NCBI GenBank assembly: GCA_016214075.1
Contig: JACRPI010000046.1
Coordinates: 1 to 57,891 of the forward strand
Direction of reading: 5' to 3'
Length of the DNA stretch: 57,891 nt
DNA from: Candidatus Woesearchaeota archaeon
GTDB taxonomy: Archaea; Nanobdellota; Nanobdellia; Woesearchaeales; DSVV01
The notes below the pieces were generated by a model, which saw nothing but the letters and a program-made list of their open reading frames with translations, was not told the origin of the DNA and searched no databases. A program made the position numbers and the translations under genes. Below, piece after piece: positions 17,789 to 26,260 of the stretch (within the stretch, counting starts at the first letter, position 1; each line of letters begins with the position of its first letter).

Positions 17789-18865
17789 TTATTTCTTCAC
17801 TTTAATTAATCGTAGTTGTTCATCAATCACAAACTTTATTCCAAGAAATTGTTCTGTGACATAGATATTTGTTCTCGTGTGATCGCTGATCTTTTCTATT
17901 GCAATTTCTCCGCCAACAATGCCCAGCAATGGGATGAGATTATCCGCAAGATGCGCGTCAACTGGCGCTCCTGACGCGAGTGTTTCGTTGAGTATTGTTG
18001 CACATTCTTCTCCAATAATCTCTGCTCGCTTTCCTTGCTCTCCAAGAACATCTGCGCCAACACGAATAGGATCAATAAAATCTACATCCTGCTCTGCTCC
18101 TGTGAATATTGCCCAAAGTGTTATTCCTGATCCACTGCTTGCTGTTTGTGTGTAACTACTTACTATTTCCACAGGAACTTTCCATTTCTGCAGATGGACG
18201 CTTGCTGCTTGCGCTTGTCTTTCTGCAACACGATTTGTTGCAAGATCTGCTGACGCATGGCTGATGCCCGCAATCTTCACGAGCGTTCCTTTTTCGATAA
18301 GCGAGAGTGGTTTTATTGTAGCGATTCCTGCTGTGATGTCCGCGTATTCTATTTTCTTTTTTATATCGAGAAGTACTTCTCCTTGTCCTTTTGGGTAATA
18401 CCCCCGTTTTTGTAGAGTGATTGTTCCTTTTCCATATCGTAGAAAATGAGGGAATAACACTTGCGCACAATAATCAAATTGTGGACTCCACGCAACATCT
18501 GTTCCTCCTTTTATGGTGACTTGAAATTTTTTCCCAGAGAATATGCAGGGAAGAAGAATGGATTGTAACAGTAGCGTTATACTTCCTGCTGTTTGGATGT
18601 CGATCATTAGATCTTGTCCTTTTGTAATTGGACGTGGATAGAAGGTGATTTCTTCAGAACCAAGCTGCGCGTTTTCTACAACACCACCACAAAGATCCCG
18701 CACCGCGCGGATGCAATGCAGATGCTGGTTCTTTAATCCTTTGTCTGGTCTGTTTTGCCGGATATTGTTGATAGAGAATGCTTTTTGGGTGAGCACGCTT
18801 AATGCTAACGCTGTTCGTACTATTTGTCCACCTCCTTCGAGATAATTTCCATCCAGTTTGAGCAT
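17789..18865 (-). CDS. rtcA: RNA 3'-terminal phosphate cyclase
   Basis: A 358-aa protein, normal length for RtcA, which converts RNA 3'-phosphate ends to 2',3'-cyclic phosphates with ATP. The N-terminus LDGNYLEGGGQIVRTALALS, the segment DIQTAGSITLLLQSILLPC and the C-terminal DAHLADNLIPLLGIVGG, including the histidine expected to carry AMP, match the family. The frame continues to 18910, but the ATG at 18865 fits the family's N-terminus. RtcB or an Rtr regulator is not adjacent. Confidence 0.94.
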   Translation of the reverse strand: MLKLDGNYLEGGGQIVRTALALSVLTQKAFSINNIRQNRPDKGLKNQHLHCIRAVRDLCGGVVENAQLGSEEITFYPRPITKGQDLMIDIQTAGSITLLLQSILLPCIFSGKKFQVTIKGGTDVAWSPQFDYCAQVLFPHFLRYGKGTITLQKRGYYPKGQGEVLLDIKKKIEYADITAGIATIKPLSLIEKGTLVKIAGISHASADLATNRVAERQAQAASVHLQKWKVPVEIVSSYTQTASSGSGITLWAIFTGAEQDVDFIDPIRVGADVLGEQGKRAEIIGEECATILNETLASGAPVDAHLADNLIPLLGIVGGEIAIEKISDHTRTNIYVTEQFLGIKFVIDEQLRLIKVKK

Positions 18866-18930
18866 GAGAAAGAAGAGGGGAAAACTGTTTATATAGTTAT
18901 TTACTCTCAAAAAACAAACCTTTATATCTT

Positions 18931-18964
18931 AGTTATCTTTAGTATAATTATATAAAAGATAACT
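18931..18964 (+). promoter_or_regulatory. Palindromic operator around the vapBC promoter
   Basis: A perfect 10-bp inverted repeat (AGTTATCTTT at 18931-18940 and AAAGATAACT at 18955-18964) flanks the AT-rich core AGTATAATTATATA and ends next to the AGGTGA ribosome-binding site. Toxin-antitoxin operons are usually repressed by the antitoxin/toxin complex bound to such palindromes, so this is probably the autoregulatory operator. Confidence 0.7.
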
Positions 18965-18975
18965 AGGTGAAAACT

Positions 18976-19200
18976 ATGGAATGCGTTGCAACAACAAGAA
19001 AGTGGGGAAACTCATTAGGTATAACGCTGCCAAAGGAATTGGTTGAACAGGCACATATTAAAGAAAATGAAGAGGTGAAGGTTTTTATTCTCAGAAAAAA
19101 TCAAACAGGTGAGCGATTATTTGGTATGCTTAAAGGAAAAATGCGTGGATCTGGTCAGGAAATAAAAGATATGATTCGAAAGGAGCTTCATCATGACTGA
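18976..19200 (+). CDS. vapB: AbrB/MazE-type antitoxin (VapB-like)
   Basis: A 74-aa protein with an N-terminal swapped-hairpin AbrB domain (VATTRKWGNSLGITLPKELVEQAHIKENEEVKVFIL) and a C-terminal tail likely to wrap the toxin. It would bind DNA at the upstream palindrome and neutralise the PIN toxin encoded next. The ATG at 18976 is chosen because AGGTGA lies 5 nt upstream; a GTG at 18967 lies inside that site. It overlaps the toxin gene by 8 nt. Confidence 0.85.
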   Translation: MECVATTRKWGNSLGITLPKELVEQAHIKENEEVKVFILRKNQTGERLFGMLKGKMRGSGQEIKDMIRKELHHD

Positions 19201-19564
19201 TTCTCATTATTTTTTCGATAGCTATGCTCTTATTGAACTTATAAAAGGGAATGAAAATTATAAACAATATGCTCCTGTCGGGATGGTATTCACAAAATTA
19301 AATCTTTTTGAAGTTTATTATGCACTTTTACGACTTGATGGACAACAAAAGGCAGATTCTTTTCTCTATTCCTATTCTGATTATGCTGTTGACTATGATG
19401 AGACTGTTATTGCGGATGCCGCACATTTTCGTCTTCAATATGCGAAAAGAAATATTTCAATGGTTGACGCTGTTGGTTATATTGTTGCAAAAAGATTTTT
19501 TATGAAATTTCTTACTGGCGACCAACAATTCAAAGATTTAGAAAACGTTGAATATGTGAAATAA
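19193..19564 (+). CDS. vapC: PIN-domain toxin (VapC-like ribonuclease)
   Basis: A 123-aa PIN domain. Acidic residues sit in the expected places: D9 in FFDSYALIELIKG, E41 in KLNLFEVYYALLRL, D91 in ISMVDAVGYIVAKR and D108 in FLTGDQQFKDL. VapC toxins cleave tRNA or rRNA when freed from the antitoxin. The start codon lies within the end of the antitoxin gene, the usual coupling. Length is slightly short of the usual 130-140 aa but all four acidic positions are present. Confidence 0.88.
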   Translation: MTDSHYFFDSYALIELIKGNENYKQYAPVGMVFTKLNLFEVYYALLRLDGQQKADSFLYSYSDYAVDYDETVIADAAHFRLQYAKRNISMVDAVGYIVAKRFFMKFLTGDQQFKDLENVEYVK

Positions 19565-19580
19565 CTCTATTCTTTTTGTC

Positions 19581-21566
19581 TTATTCCAACAAATCCAACT
19601 TTAACATATTCTTTAATCCGAGAATTTCATAATAGATTTCTTTCTTTCGTGGATTGCTATCTGGAATCTTGACATAGCGTTGCATGAGGCGATTGATATT
19701 CTTATTCGCTTCATCATAATGCTTGTCCATGATCATTTGTTTTGTCGCGGTAATAATGTTTGTAATATCCCCTGTTTCTACAGCAGGTTCTTTGTGCATT
19801 GGCGCTTGATACGTTGCGACAAGCGGCATTGATTTAATTGATTCTTCCCGTGCTTCTTGTTTGTTATATACTTCTTTATTGCTGAATTTCTCTTCATACT
19901 CTTTGTACGCGATTCGTAAGCGTTCCCGCATTCTCGCGTATGTTTCTTCAACATCTTTCAGGCGTTCTGCTGTTTTCTTGAGTTTTTGGATTCTGTTAAA
20001 TTCTGCTTCAATGAGCTTTTCTTTTCTTCTGACTCGTTCTTCTCTTTCATCAAGATCCCGCGCTTTCTCTTTTAGTTCGCGTTCACTATCTTCGATCTTC
20101 TTGACGATATTTGCAAACTCTTTTGTTTTTGCGCTGATTTGTAATCGTTCTTTGTCTAGCTTGTTTACTGTCTTATGAATTGCATCTTGTTCTTTTTCCA
20201 ATAACTTCTGATCTGCTTCGAGTTTCTTTATTTTCGCAATGATCGCGTTTTCTTCATTTTGCACTCGGACTTCTGTTTCATGAATATCATCTTGTCTTGC
20301 TTTTATTTCTCTTTCTTTTGCGACGAGTTCGTCTTGTTTTTGTTCAAGTTCTTGGAGTTGCGGTTCATACTGCGCAACAGCATGCTGTTTTTGTTCAAGC
20401 TCGCCTTCCATTTGTTGCATCTTTTGGATTTTTTCACTGACGCGTTTTTCTTGCGCAACTTGTTTTTTCATCCAAACTTGCGCGTCATTTTCTTTCTTTT
20501 TGAGATCTGCCTTTGCTTTCTTCACGCGCTGTTCGTATGCTTGCACTTCTTTCTTGAATTTTTTCAACGCTTGCGCGCTGAGTTGTTTTGGTATTTCTAT
20601 GTTAGGCACTGCTGATTCTTCTGCCTCTTCTGTAATAATTTTAAGATCTTTTAATGTCTGTGAGCTCGCCATTGGTTTGATTTTTTCTAAGAACTCAAAT
20701 CCACCTGTTTCATGCGGATGTTTCTTTTCATACGCAACCTGCAGATCTCGCGCACCTGTTTTCATTGTTGTCTTTTCAAACATTGTTTCCGCGCGTTCGT
20801 CGAAAAGCGGATACTTTTCTGGAACGCTGAAACTTGGCATGGTGATAATTGGTTTTTCTTCTCTTTTGATTTCTGGCTTTGCTAGAGCAGGCATAACTGG
20901 TGCTTCTTCCTTCTTTCTGCTTCCGAACTTAATTTCCGCAAGGAAGTCATGTGATGAAGGCATTTTGGATTGTGGTTCTTTCTTCTGCGCAGGTTTTGCG
21001 AACATGCTGAGAACACTCGGTTTCTTTGCAATTTCCTGCACTGTTTCTTTGGGAGATTCAATATCCCACTTGTCTAATCCAGGCATTGTTTTCTTTGCTG
21101 TTTCTGGAATTTGCAGCTTTGGTGGCGGCATATCCATTGATTCTAATCTTTTGCTTTCTTTCGCAGAAGGAATTGGCATTTTTATAGGCGGAATCTCGAG
21201 TTTTCCAAGATCCAATGGTTCTTGTGTTGGAATTGTTGCTTCTGCTTCTTTTTGTTTTGCTTTTCCAAAGAATCGAGAAATAAGTCCTTTCTTTTCAGGC
21301 TCTTCACTCTTGGTCTCAGGCATTTCCATAATCTGGATATCCTTTCCTTTGATTGGTGGAATGTCTAATGCCGCGAGATCTAATTCAAGTTGTTTTTTAT
21401 TTTCTTTATCCGTTTCGGTTTCTTTTTTTCCAGAAGGAATTTCTAACGCAAGACCTAACTCAGGCAATGCTTTTGCCGCTTCATCTTTTTTCTTTTTTCC
21501 ATAGATTTCTAAATAGGCTTCATGGAATTCCTTTGTCGGCTTTGGCGGTTCTAATTCTGCCTGCAT
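19581..21566 (-). CDS. Long coiled-coil protein, unknown function
   Basis: A 661-aa protein. Residues 1-330 are low-complexity and rich in Lys, Glu and Pro, with short recurring IPP-containing peptides (LDIPPIKGK, LEIPPIKMP, MDMPPPKLQ). Residues about 330-560 form one long heptad-rich coiled coil (EQKQDELVAKEREIKARQDD and similar). A compact helical C-terminal domain of about 80 residues follows (ITNIITATKQMIMDKHYDEA, then IYYEILGLKNMLKL). No membrane helix. It could be a structural or tethering protein; this is inference. Confidence 0.65.
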   Translation of the reverse strand: MQAELEPPKPTKEFHEAYLEIYGKKKKDEAAKALPELGLALEIPSGKKETETDKENKKQLELDLAALDIPPIKGKDIQIMEMPETKSEEPEKKGLISRFFGKAKQKEAEATIPTQEPLDLGKLEIPPIKMPIPSAKESKRLESMDMPPPKLQIPETAKKTMPGLDKWDIESPKETVQEIAKKPSVLSMFAKPAQKKEPQSKMPSSHDFLAEIKFGSRKKEEAPVMPALAKPEIKREEKPIITMPSFSVPEKYPLFDERAETMFEKTTMKTGARDLQVAYEKKHPHETGGFEFLEKIKPMASSQTLKDLKIITEEAEESAVPNIEIPKQLSAQALKKFKKEVQAYEQRVKKAKADLKKKENDAQVWMKKQVAQEKRVSEKIQKMQQMEGELEQKQHAVAQYEPQLQELEQKQDELVAKEREIKARQDDIHETEVRVQNEENAIIAKIKKLEADQKLLEKEQDAIHKTVNKLDKERLQISAKTKEFANIVKKIEDSERELKEKARDLDEREERVRRKEKLIEAEFNRIQKLKKTAERLKDVEETYARMRERLRIAYKEYEEKFSNKEVYNKQEAREESIKSMPLVATYQAPMHKEPAVETGDITNIITATKQMIMDKHYDEANKNINRLMQRYVKIPDSNPRKKEIYYEILGLKNMLKLDLLE

Positions 21567-21709
21567 GCTTCCCCTCTTTTTCTTTTACTGATCTATACAC
21601 CCAAATGTGATTAAAATACAAAATCAGATTCTTTCTTGGTGTCTTTCCTTTTAAATACTTTTGTTTTACTTATAGAATAGTGACGAAAAGACCATTACCT
21701 TTTTTACAT

Positions 21710-21808
21710 CCCGCCGCAGCTGGCTGCCTACGGGTAAAATTCTGCGAATTTTACCCTACGCGACACCCCGTAAGGGACAACCCCCGTCGCGTCGGCGCCA
21801 GCGGCGGG
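21710..21808 (+). ncRNA. Candidate structured RNA: GC-rich three-helix element
   Basis: A GC-rich island in AT-rich DNA. The closing stem CCCGCCG...CGGCGGG (21710-21716 with 21802-21808) continues through CTGGC/GCCAG after a 3-nt bulge. It encloses hairpin 21732-21756 (10-bp stem, 5-nt loop) and stem 21759-21764 with 21786-21791, which holds CCC-GTAA-GGG (21767-21776). GTAA is a GNRA tetraloop on the plus strand only, hinting at RNA function. A TTTTAAATAC element near 21649-21658 could be its promoter. A palindromic mobile element is the main alternative. The rest of the gap 21567-21893 shows only a TATA-like TTTAAAAA near 21840-21848. Confidence 0.45.
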
Positions 21809-21893
21809 AGCTTTCTAAACCAACATGCCAAGCACAATGTTTAAAAAGGAGTGCTTGTTTCGGTAGAATATTATCCACAACAGGTGATTTATG

Positions 21894-22067
21894 ATGAAAA
21901 AAGAATTACAATGCAATTCTTGTAAGAAAAGCCAGACAAATAGTACTGGATGCGCAGTTTTCAAGTGCCCTCAGTGTTCTAAATACGAAATTGTTCGCTG
22001 CAAACAATGCAGAGACACCGCTATTCAATACACATGTCCTGAATGTTCATTTGTTGGACCTGCTTAG
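21894..22067 (+). CDS. Small zinc-ribbon protein adjacent to aEF1-beta
   Basis: A 57-aa protein with four CxxC pairs (CNSCKKS, CPQCSKY, CKQCRDT, CPECSFVG), enough for two zinc knuckles. This matches the short archaeal zinc-finger protein commonly encoded directly upstream of elongation factor 1-beta. The second of two tandem ATGs (21894) is preferred because AGGTGA ends 6 nt upstream. The gap to aEF1-beta is 8 nt and contains another GGTGA site, so the two are co-transcribed. Function is unknown beyond likely nucleic-acid or protein binding. Confidence 0.85.
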   Translation: MKKELQCNSCKKSQTNSTGCAVFKCPQCSKYEIVRCKQCRDTAIQYTCPECSFVGPA

Positions 22068-22075
22068 GTGAAATA

Positions 22076-22351
22076 ATGGGACTTGTTATTGTTGAATTGA
22101 AAATCATGCCTGTTTCTCCAGAAACTGATCTCGATAAATTACGAGACGCAGTTGACAAAGAAGTAACAGCATCTGGCGCAAAGCTGCACAAACATGAAAT
22201 ACAGCCTGTTGCTTTTGGATTAAAAGCTTTGATTATCACTATTACTGCTGACGAAGACAAAGGATCAACTGACGCGCTTGAAGAAAAAATTTCTGCATTG
22301 AATCATGTTGAGTCTGTTATGGTCACTGCTGTCAGCCGTGCACTTGGATAG
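22076..22351 (+). CDS. ef1b: Translation elongation factor aEF1-beta
   Basis: A 91-aa protein, the usual size of the archaeal nucleotide-exchange factor for aEF1A. It has the ferredoxin-like core VIVELKIMPVSPETDLDKL, then LHKHEIQPVAFGLKALIITI and HVESVMVTAVSRALG. The frame is open from 22043, but the ATG at 22076 is correct by homology and by the GGTGA site just upstream, which overlaps the end of the zinc-ribbon gene. Confidence 0.95.
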   Translation: MGLVIVELKIMPVSPETDLDKLRDAVDKEVTASGAKLHKHEIQPVAFGLKALIITITADEDKGSTDALEEKISALNHVESVMVTAVSRALG

Positions 22352-22394
22352 TTACTTGTTTTCTTTATTCTCTTCTTTTTAGTTTCTCTTTTTT

Positions 22395-22515
22395 ACATGG
22401 GAACTCGGCGAAAGCCCCGCACTTTAGTGCGGGGATGAAGCCGTAAGTTCACATGTTTAATAATCCCCACGGAAAAGCCCATGCCTTCAGGCATGGGATA
22501 ACCATTGGGATTATT
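22395..22515. mobile_element. IS200/IS605-like palindromic ends without a transposase
   Basis: Two successive two-tier hairpins. The first has an imperfect outer stem (ACATG.GAACT..CGGC, 22395-22409 with 22440-22456) and a 9-bp inner stem 22415-22423 with 22426-22434 around the loop TT. The second has outer stem 22459-22467 with 22507-22515 and inner stem 22478-22485 with 22490-22497 around TTCA. Hairpins with short loops like these are typical of IS200/IS605 ends and their derivatives. No tnpA or tnpB is nearby. The gap 22352-22516 contains nothing else. Confidence 0.5.
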
Positions 22516-22516
22516 T

Positions 22517-23569
22517 TTACTTTGTCTTTATTCTCTTTATTATTTCAAGAAGTTCTTTCTCAGTAATAGTAGATCGCATGCCGTTTAAAGAAAAATGCGT
22601 TCTTGAGACTTTATGGCCCGCGTCTTTTATTGCTTTCATTAATGGACTGTATTGGGGGATTTGGAGTTTGTTTTTTTTGCACAGCGCGTGGATTTCATGA
22701 AACCCTACTTGTTCTATTTTTGTTTCTTCTTTGATGATATCAAGGAATTTCTTTGTTTCTTCCTCTTCTGTTTTCATGTTTTTGATGAACTTTTCATCCC
22801 ATAATTTTCCTGTCCAGAATGGTCCTGCTTCAGTATCTCCCACTCTTATTATCTTGTGTTGATCCATAATTTCATTTGCTTTTGTTTTTCCTTTTTCGCA
22901 CTCGAAGAAGACTCTCATGTAATGATCTTTCGCATAACTGAAAAGCGGATACAACGCTCGGTCATACTGACTTGCTATTTCCTGACATTTTTTTATGAGA
23001 ATTCGTAATCCAATCTCATGCATCATTGGGGAATGCGATGGTGTTGCCGCGTATTTTCGCTTGCACGCATCTGGAAACGCGCCGCAGAGCGCGCTTGTAT
23101 CTGTCGCAGTGACTGCGAGAATGCCATCTCGCGCAATTCTTTTGCACGCGCTGTCGAGAAACGCAACTGGCGATCCAAACGGATCAAGATCAATATAATC
23201 AAATCCATGAGATTCAAGGAGAAACATGTTCGCGTCTTTTTGTTCGATTGTTATTCGTTTGTCTTTGTCGAGTTTGTTCTGCTTCAGATTTTCTTTTATT
23301 TGTTCTATTGCATCAGGACTGTGATCGTTGAGCCAAATGGATTCCACTTTTTCTTTTTTGCACTCTTTGAGGATCCTGATTGTTCTGATTCCTGACGCTG
23401 CGAAAGGATCTGCGATTTGTAGGTTATTTTTTTCCCAAGCGTTGAGCACTGCAATCGTGAGATCTCTATTTGCTTTCATTCTTGGATTGTAAAAGACTTC
23501 CATCTGTTTGGAAATCTTTGTTTCTTCTGGAATTTTGATTGTCGCGGATGCTTCAGTGATTGTTTGCAT
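22517..23569 (-). CDS. trm1: tRNA (guanine26-N2)-dimethyltransferase Trm1
   Basis: A 350-aa enzyme that uses SAM to dimethylate G26 in tRNA. Visible: the N-terminal VFYNPRMKANRDLTIAVLNAW, the SAM pocket around IADPFAASGIRTIRILKE, and the motif FDYIDLDPFGSPVAFLDSA, followed by ILAVTATDTSALCGAFPDAC. The frame runs to 23647, but the ATG at 23569 fits the family. It ends directly next to the IS605-like hairpins, which may act as its 3' boundary. Confidence 0.95.
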   Translation of the reverse strand: MQTITEASATIKIPEETKISKQMEVFYNPRMKANRDLTIAVLNAWEKNNLQIADPFAASGIRTIRILKECKKEKVESIWLNDHSPDAIEQIKENLKQNKLDKDKRITIEQKDANMFLLESHGFDYIDLDPFGSPVAFLDSACKRIARDGILAVTATDTSALCGAFPDACKRKYAATPSHSPMMHEIGLRILIKKCQEIASQYDRALYPLFSYAKDHYMRVFFECEKGKTKANEIMDQHKIIRVGDTEAGPFWTGKLWDEKFIKNMKTEEEETKKFLDIIKEETKIEQVGFHEIHALCKKNKLQIPQYSPLMKAIKDAGHKVSRTHFSLNGMRSTITEKELLEIIKRIKTK

Positions 23570-23670
23570 TTTGCAGAAAAAGGAGTATTTGTTTAAAAAA
23601 GTTCGGTTCAATAATGAAGAAGGGGTAAGAAGATGAGGAAATAACAAGGTAAAAAAAGAAAAAGAAAAAC

Positions 23671-24639
23671 TTATTTTTGTAACAGATGCGCAATGTACAA
23701 GTGCGCCATTTTTCTTGTTGCGTCTTTAAATGTTCCACTCATTAATTGCGTTCTGTCCAAGGGTATGTCTAACGCAAGTCTGTCGCAGTAATGGACTCTT
23801 GAAGTTCCAAAATCTGTTTGTGTGAAGCCAATGACATTTTCTTCATGTGTTACTACAAGATATCTTGGTCTTAGACCACCTGTTTCTTTTGGCGCATACT
23901 TTCCTTCTACTATTGCGATTAAGCCGTCTGTCATTCTTTGTGTATTCTCATCAACAGAAGGAATGTGTTGTCTAAATGGTTCTAACTTATGGAATCTTGC
24001 CCAATTGTCTCCCCAACCACAGTTAGCCCATTCAGGATCTTTGTTGTAGACTTTTCTTATTATTTCTCTCGCTAATCTGTAGTCTCTTCTTGCTGCGGCA
24101 GGTATTTGTGACTCATCAAGCCCTGCAAATGTTGTGTTATGCCACCCTTCAGGAGGTTCCATCATATCTTGCGCCCACATTGCTTTATAGAAAAGAGATG
24201 CAAAATCAACAGGAACTATTCTTTGATCAAGTGTAATTACTCCACCACTCTCTTCAAATTCAGCAGCTTTTGCTGCGTTAATTCCTACTGGATACTGTTT
24301 TCCTGCAAACATTTTACTCATGTCCACAGCAGTTCTTCCTTCTCTTTCCAATGCCAGTACATATTCACCTGCAGTTTGATATGCTCGCATTTCTCTACTT
24401 GAAATAATTACAACGCATTCATCTTTCTTAACAGAGTTGGCAAATCTTTCTGCTGCTTTTCTTGCAAAAGTAATATCTTCTCCTTTCGGATGTTTTTGTC
24501 TTAAATCAGGGACTTGACTACGGTAATCAACATATCTGTTTGCGTCTCCGCCATCCTCAATAACAAGATAATTATTATAATCACAATATCCATGTCTTGT
24601 TATATCTACTCTTACTGTCTGTTCTGTCTGTTGTGTCAT
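23671..24639 (-). CDS. Histidine phosphatase superfamily protein
   Basis: A 322-aa protein. The phosphoacceptor motif is VDITRHGYCDYNN near residues 11-23, followed by VVIISSREMRAYQTAGEY (the second conserved Arg region) and, near the C-terminus, RYLVVTHEENVIGFTQ with the second histidine. These define the phosphoglycerate mutase-like phosphatase fold. The substrate is unknown. Its ATG lies 2 nt past the stop of the upstream PEP-mobile-domain gene, so both are expected on one mRNA. Long insertions between motifs set it apart from small SixA-type phosphatases. Confidence 0.85.
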   Translation of the reverse strand: MTQQTEQTVRVDITRHGYCDYNNYLVIEDGGDANRYVDYRSQVPDLRQKHPKGEDITFARKAAERFANSVKKDECVVIISSREMRAYQTAGEYVLALEREGRTAVDMSKMFAGKQYPVGINAAKAAEFEESGGVITLDQRIVPVDFASLFYKAMWAQDMMEPPEGWHNTTFAGLDESQIPAAARRDYRLAREIIRKVYNKDPEWANCGWGDNWARFHKLEPFRQHIPSVDENTQRMTDGLIAIVEGKYAPKETGGLRPRYLVVTHEENVIGFTQTDFGTSRVHYCDRLALDIPLDRTQLMSGTFKDATRKMAHLYIAHLLQK

Positions 24640-24640
24640 T

Positions 24641-26194
24641 TTAGTTACCCCCAACTTCGAGTTGTTCTTGTAATTTATTTTTCATTTCTTCATGTTCTTC
24701 TTTTGTTATCTTCTTGATCTTTCCCATTTCTTTATTCATAAGAATATATTCTCCTGTTTTGAAAATCCTTGTCGCGTCTTTTGTTCCGACGATGCACGGT
24801 TTTTTTCTTGGTGTTGTTACTTCTCTCGCGATGATCGCGGCATGAGAACAAATTCCGCCTTCATTTGTGATAATTCCTGCTGCTTTTTTTATCAGCGGAA
24901 CCATGTTTGGAGAGGTCATTGTTGTGATGAGAATTTCTCCTTCTTCAAACTCATTCAATGCTTTCTGGAATTTTTCAATGTCTTCTATTAGAACTATACG
25001 AACTCTTCCGCTAATGACTCCACTATTCGCGACCATTCCTTTCACTTCTGACTGTTCTGAAAAATCTTGTGTCCCAACTAATTGTTTTATTTCTTTTTCT
25101 GCTTCCTCTCCTGACTTGAATGTTACTGTACCATTGTCAATTTTGTAGAGCATTGCCTGCTTTCTCTTCTTGATTTCTTCTTCTGATAGTTTTTTCCCTG
25201 TGAGAAGCGCACTTTCTATGTCCTCTTCTGTGTATGTCGCGAAAAAATCCTCAAGAGGCAGACCTATACGTTTTTGTATTTCTTGAAACAAATTCAGCGC
25301 GAGGAGTTCTGCGCCACTCCAACAATTCTTCAATTCGAGTCGGTCATGTCCTAACTTCATCAGAATAGTTGCGTATTCTTTCACTTCATCTGAAAGAGTA
25401 AGAAGAAGCTCTTGCTTCTTTTTTTCCATATTTTTCTTTTGTGCATATATCTTTTCTATCTCTTCTTTGCTTTCTTCTGTAGTCATTTGCTTCTTTCTTT
25501 GTTGCAAATAGAGGAGGATAGATTCCCATTTGTAGGTGTTAAAGAAAAAACAAGGATATTTTTTTGCATGCTCTTTTACTGCTTCTTCTGTTCCTTTGTC
25601 TGTTTCCTTTATTGTTGAGAAGTCAACTCTTTCCTGCTGGATTAAATCCAGTTCAGATGACGAAGTGATTATTTTATGCTCTTCTTCTATATCTTCTTTT
25701 CGCAGTTCTTTTCTTAAGAGCTCGCTTAGTTTTGTATTAACAAAATCCACTCCTTCTGGCTGACTTGCCATGTATAGCGCTTGTATTCTTTGGAGTTTTA
25801 GGTAATATTCATTGAAGTCCTCTAGAAGCTCTCTATTTGACCCTGTTCCTACATCCTTGTTCTCTATTCTTTTTATGAATTCTCCAAACTCTTGTCTTAT
25901 ACTTGCTGCTTCATTTAGAAATTTTTTTAAATATCCTTTTTCTTCAAACTTTTCCCCTTCTTCCTTCCACCTTGCAATGCTTTTCTTGGAAAAATATGTA
26001 TGACTTTGTCCGTTTTTCCAAAAAACAAAATGCTCCTTTACTTGCGGTGCGAATATTTCCTTTGTATTTTCAAAAAAAGCTCTATGGGGACCTATTCCTA
26101 CAAGCGCTGATGACTTCTCTTGCCAGCCAAAAACGTATTTATCCTTTTTATTCTCTTTATTCTCCATTATTGAGTGATTATTCTTCATATTCAT
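24641..26194 (-). CDS. PEP-utilising mobile (phosphohistidine) domain protein
   Basis: A 517-aa protein. The C-terminal 130 residues contain a phosphohistidine swivel domain (GMVANSGVISGRVRIVL, then EILITTMTSPNMVPLIKKAA and GIITNEGGICSHAAIIAREV), as in PEP synthase, PPDK and rifampin phosphotransferase. The expected N-terminal ATP-grasp and the C-terminal PEP TIM barrel are not seen. The preceding 370 residues are helical and charged, with no recognised domain. A CTTTAAATAAAA element just upstream is shared in a 66-nt divergent region with the tandem-Lrp gene. Other nearby ATGs (e.g. 26188) are possible starts. Confidence 0.75.
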   Translation of the reverse strand: MNMKNNHSIMENKENKKDKYVFGWQEKSSALVGIGPHRAFFENTKEIFAPQVKEHFVFWKNGQSHTYFSKKSIARWKEEGEKFEEKGYLKKFLNEAASIRQEFGEFIKRIENKDVGTGSNRELLEDFNEYYLKLQRIQALYMASQPEGVDFVNTKLSELLRKELRKEDIEEEHKIITSSSELDLIQQERVDFSTIKETDKGTEEAVKEHAKKYPCFFFNTYKWESILLYLQQRKKQMTTEESKEEIEKIYAQKKNMEKKKQELLLTLSDEVKEYATILMKLGHDRLELKNCWSGAELLALNLFQEIQKRIGLPLEDFFATYTEEDIESALLTGKKLSEEEIKKRKQAMLYKIDNGTVTFKSGEEAEKEIKQLVGTQDFSEQSEVKGMVANSGVISGRVRIVLIEDIEKFQKALNEFEEGEILITTMTSPNMVPLIKKAAGIITNEGGICSHAAIIAREVTTPRKKPCIVGTKDATRIFKTGEYILMNKEMGKIKKITKEEHEEMKNKLQEQLEVGGN

Positions 26195-26260
26195 TAATCT
26201 TCTGTTCTTTTATTTAAAGAAAACGATACATTATTATATTTTAAATGCATTTTATTTAAA

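Noticed and set aside
20259-21504. Plus-strand open frames opposite the coiled-coil gene
   Set aside because: Low-complexity shadows of the Lys/Glu repeats.
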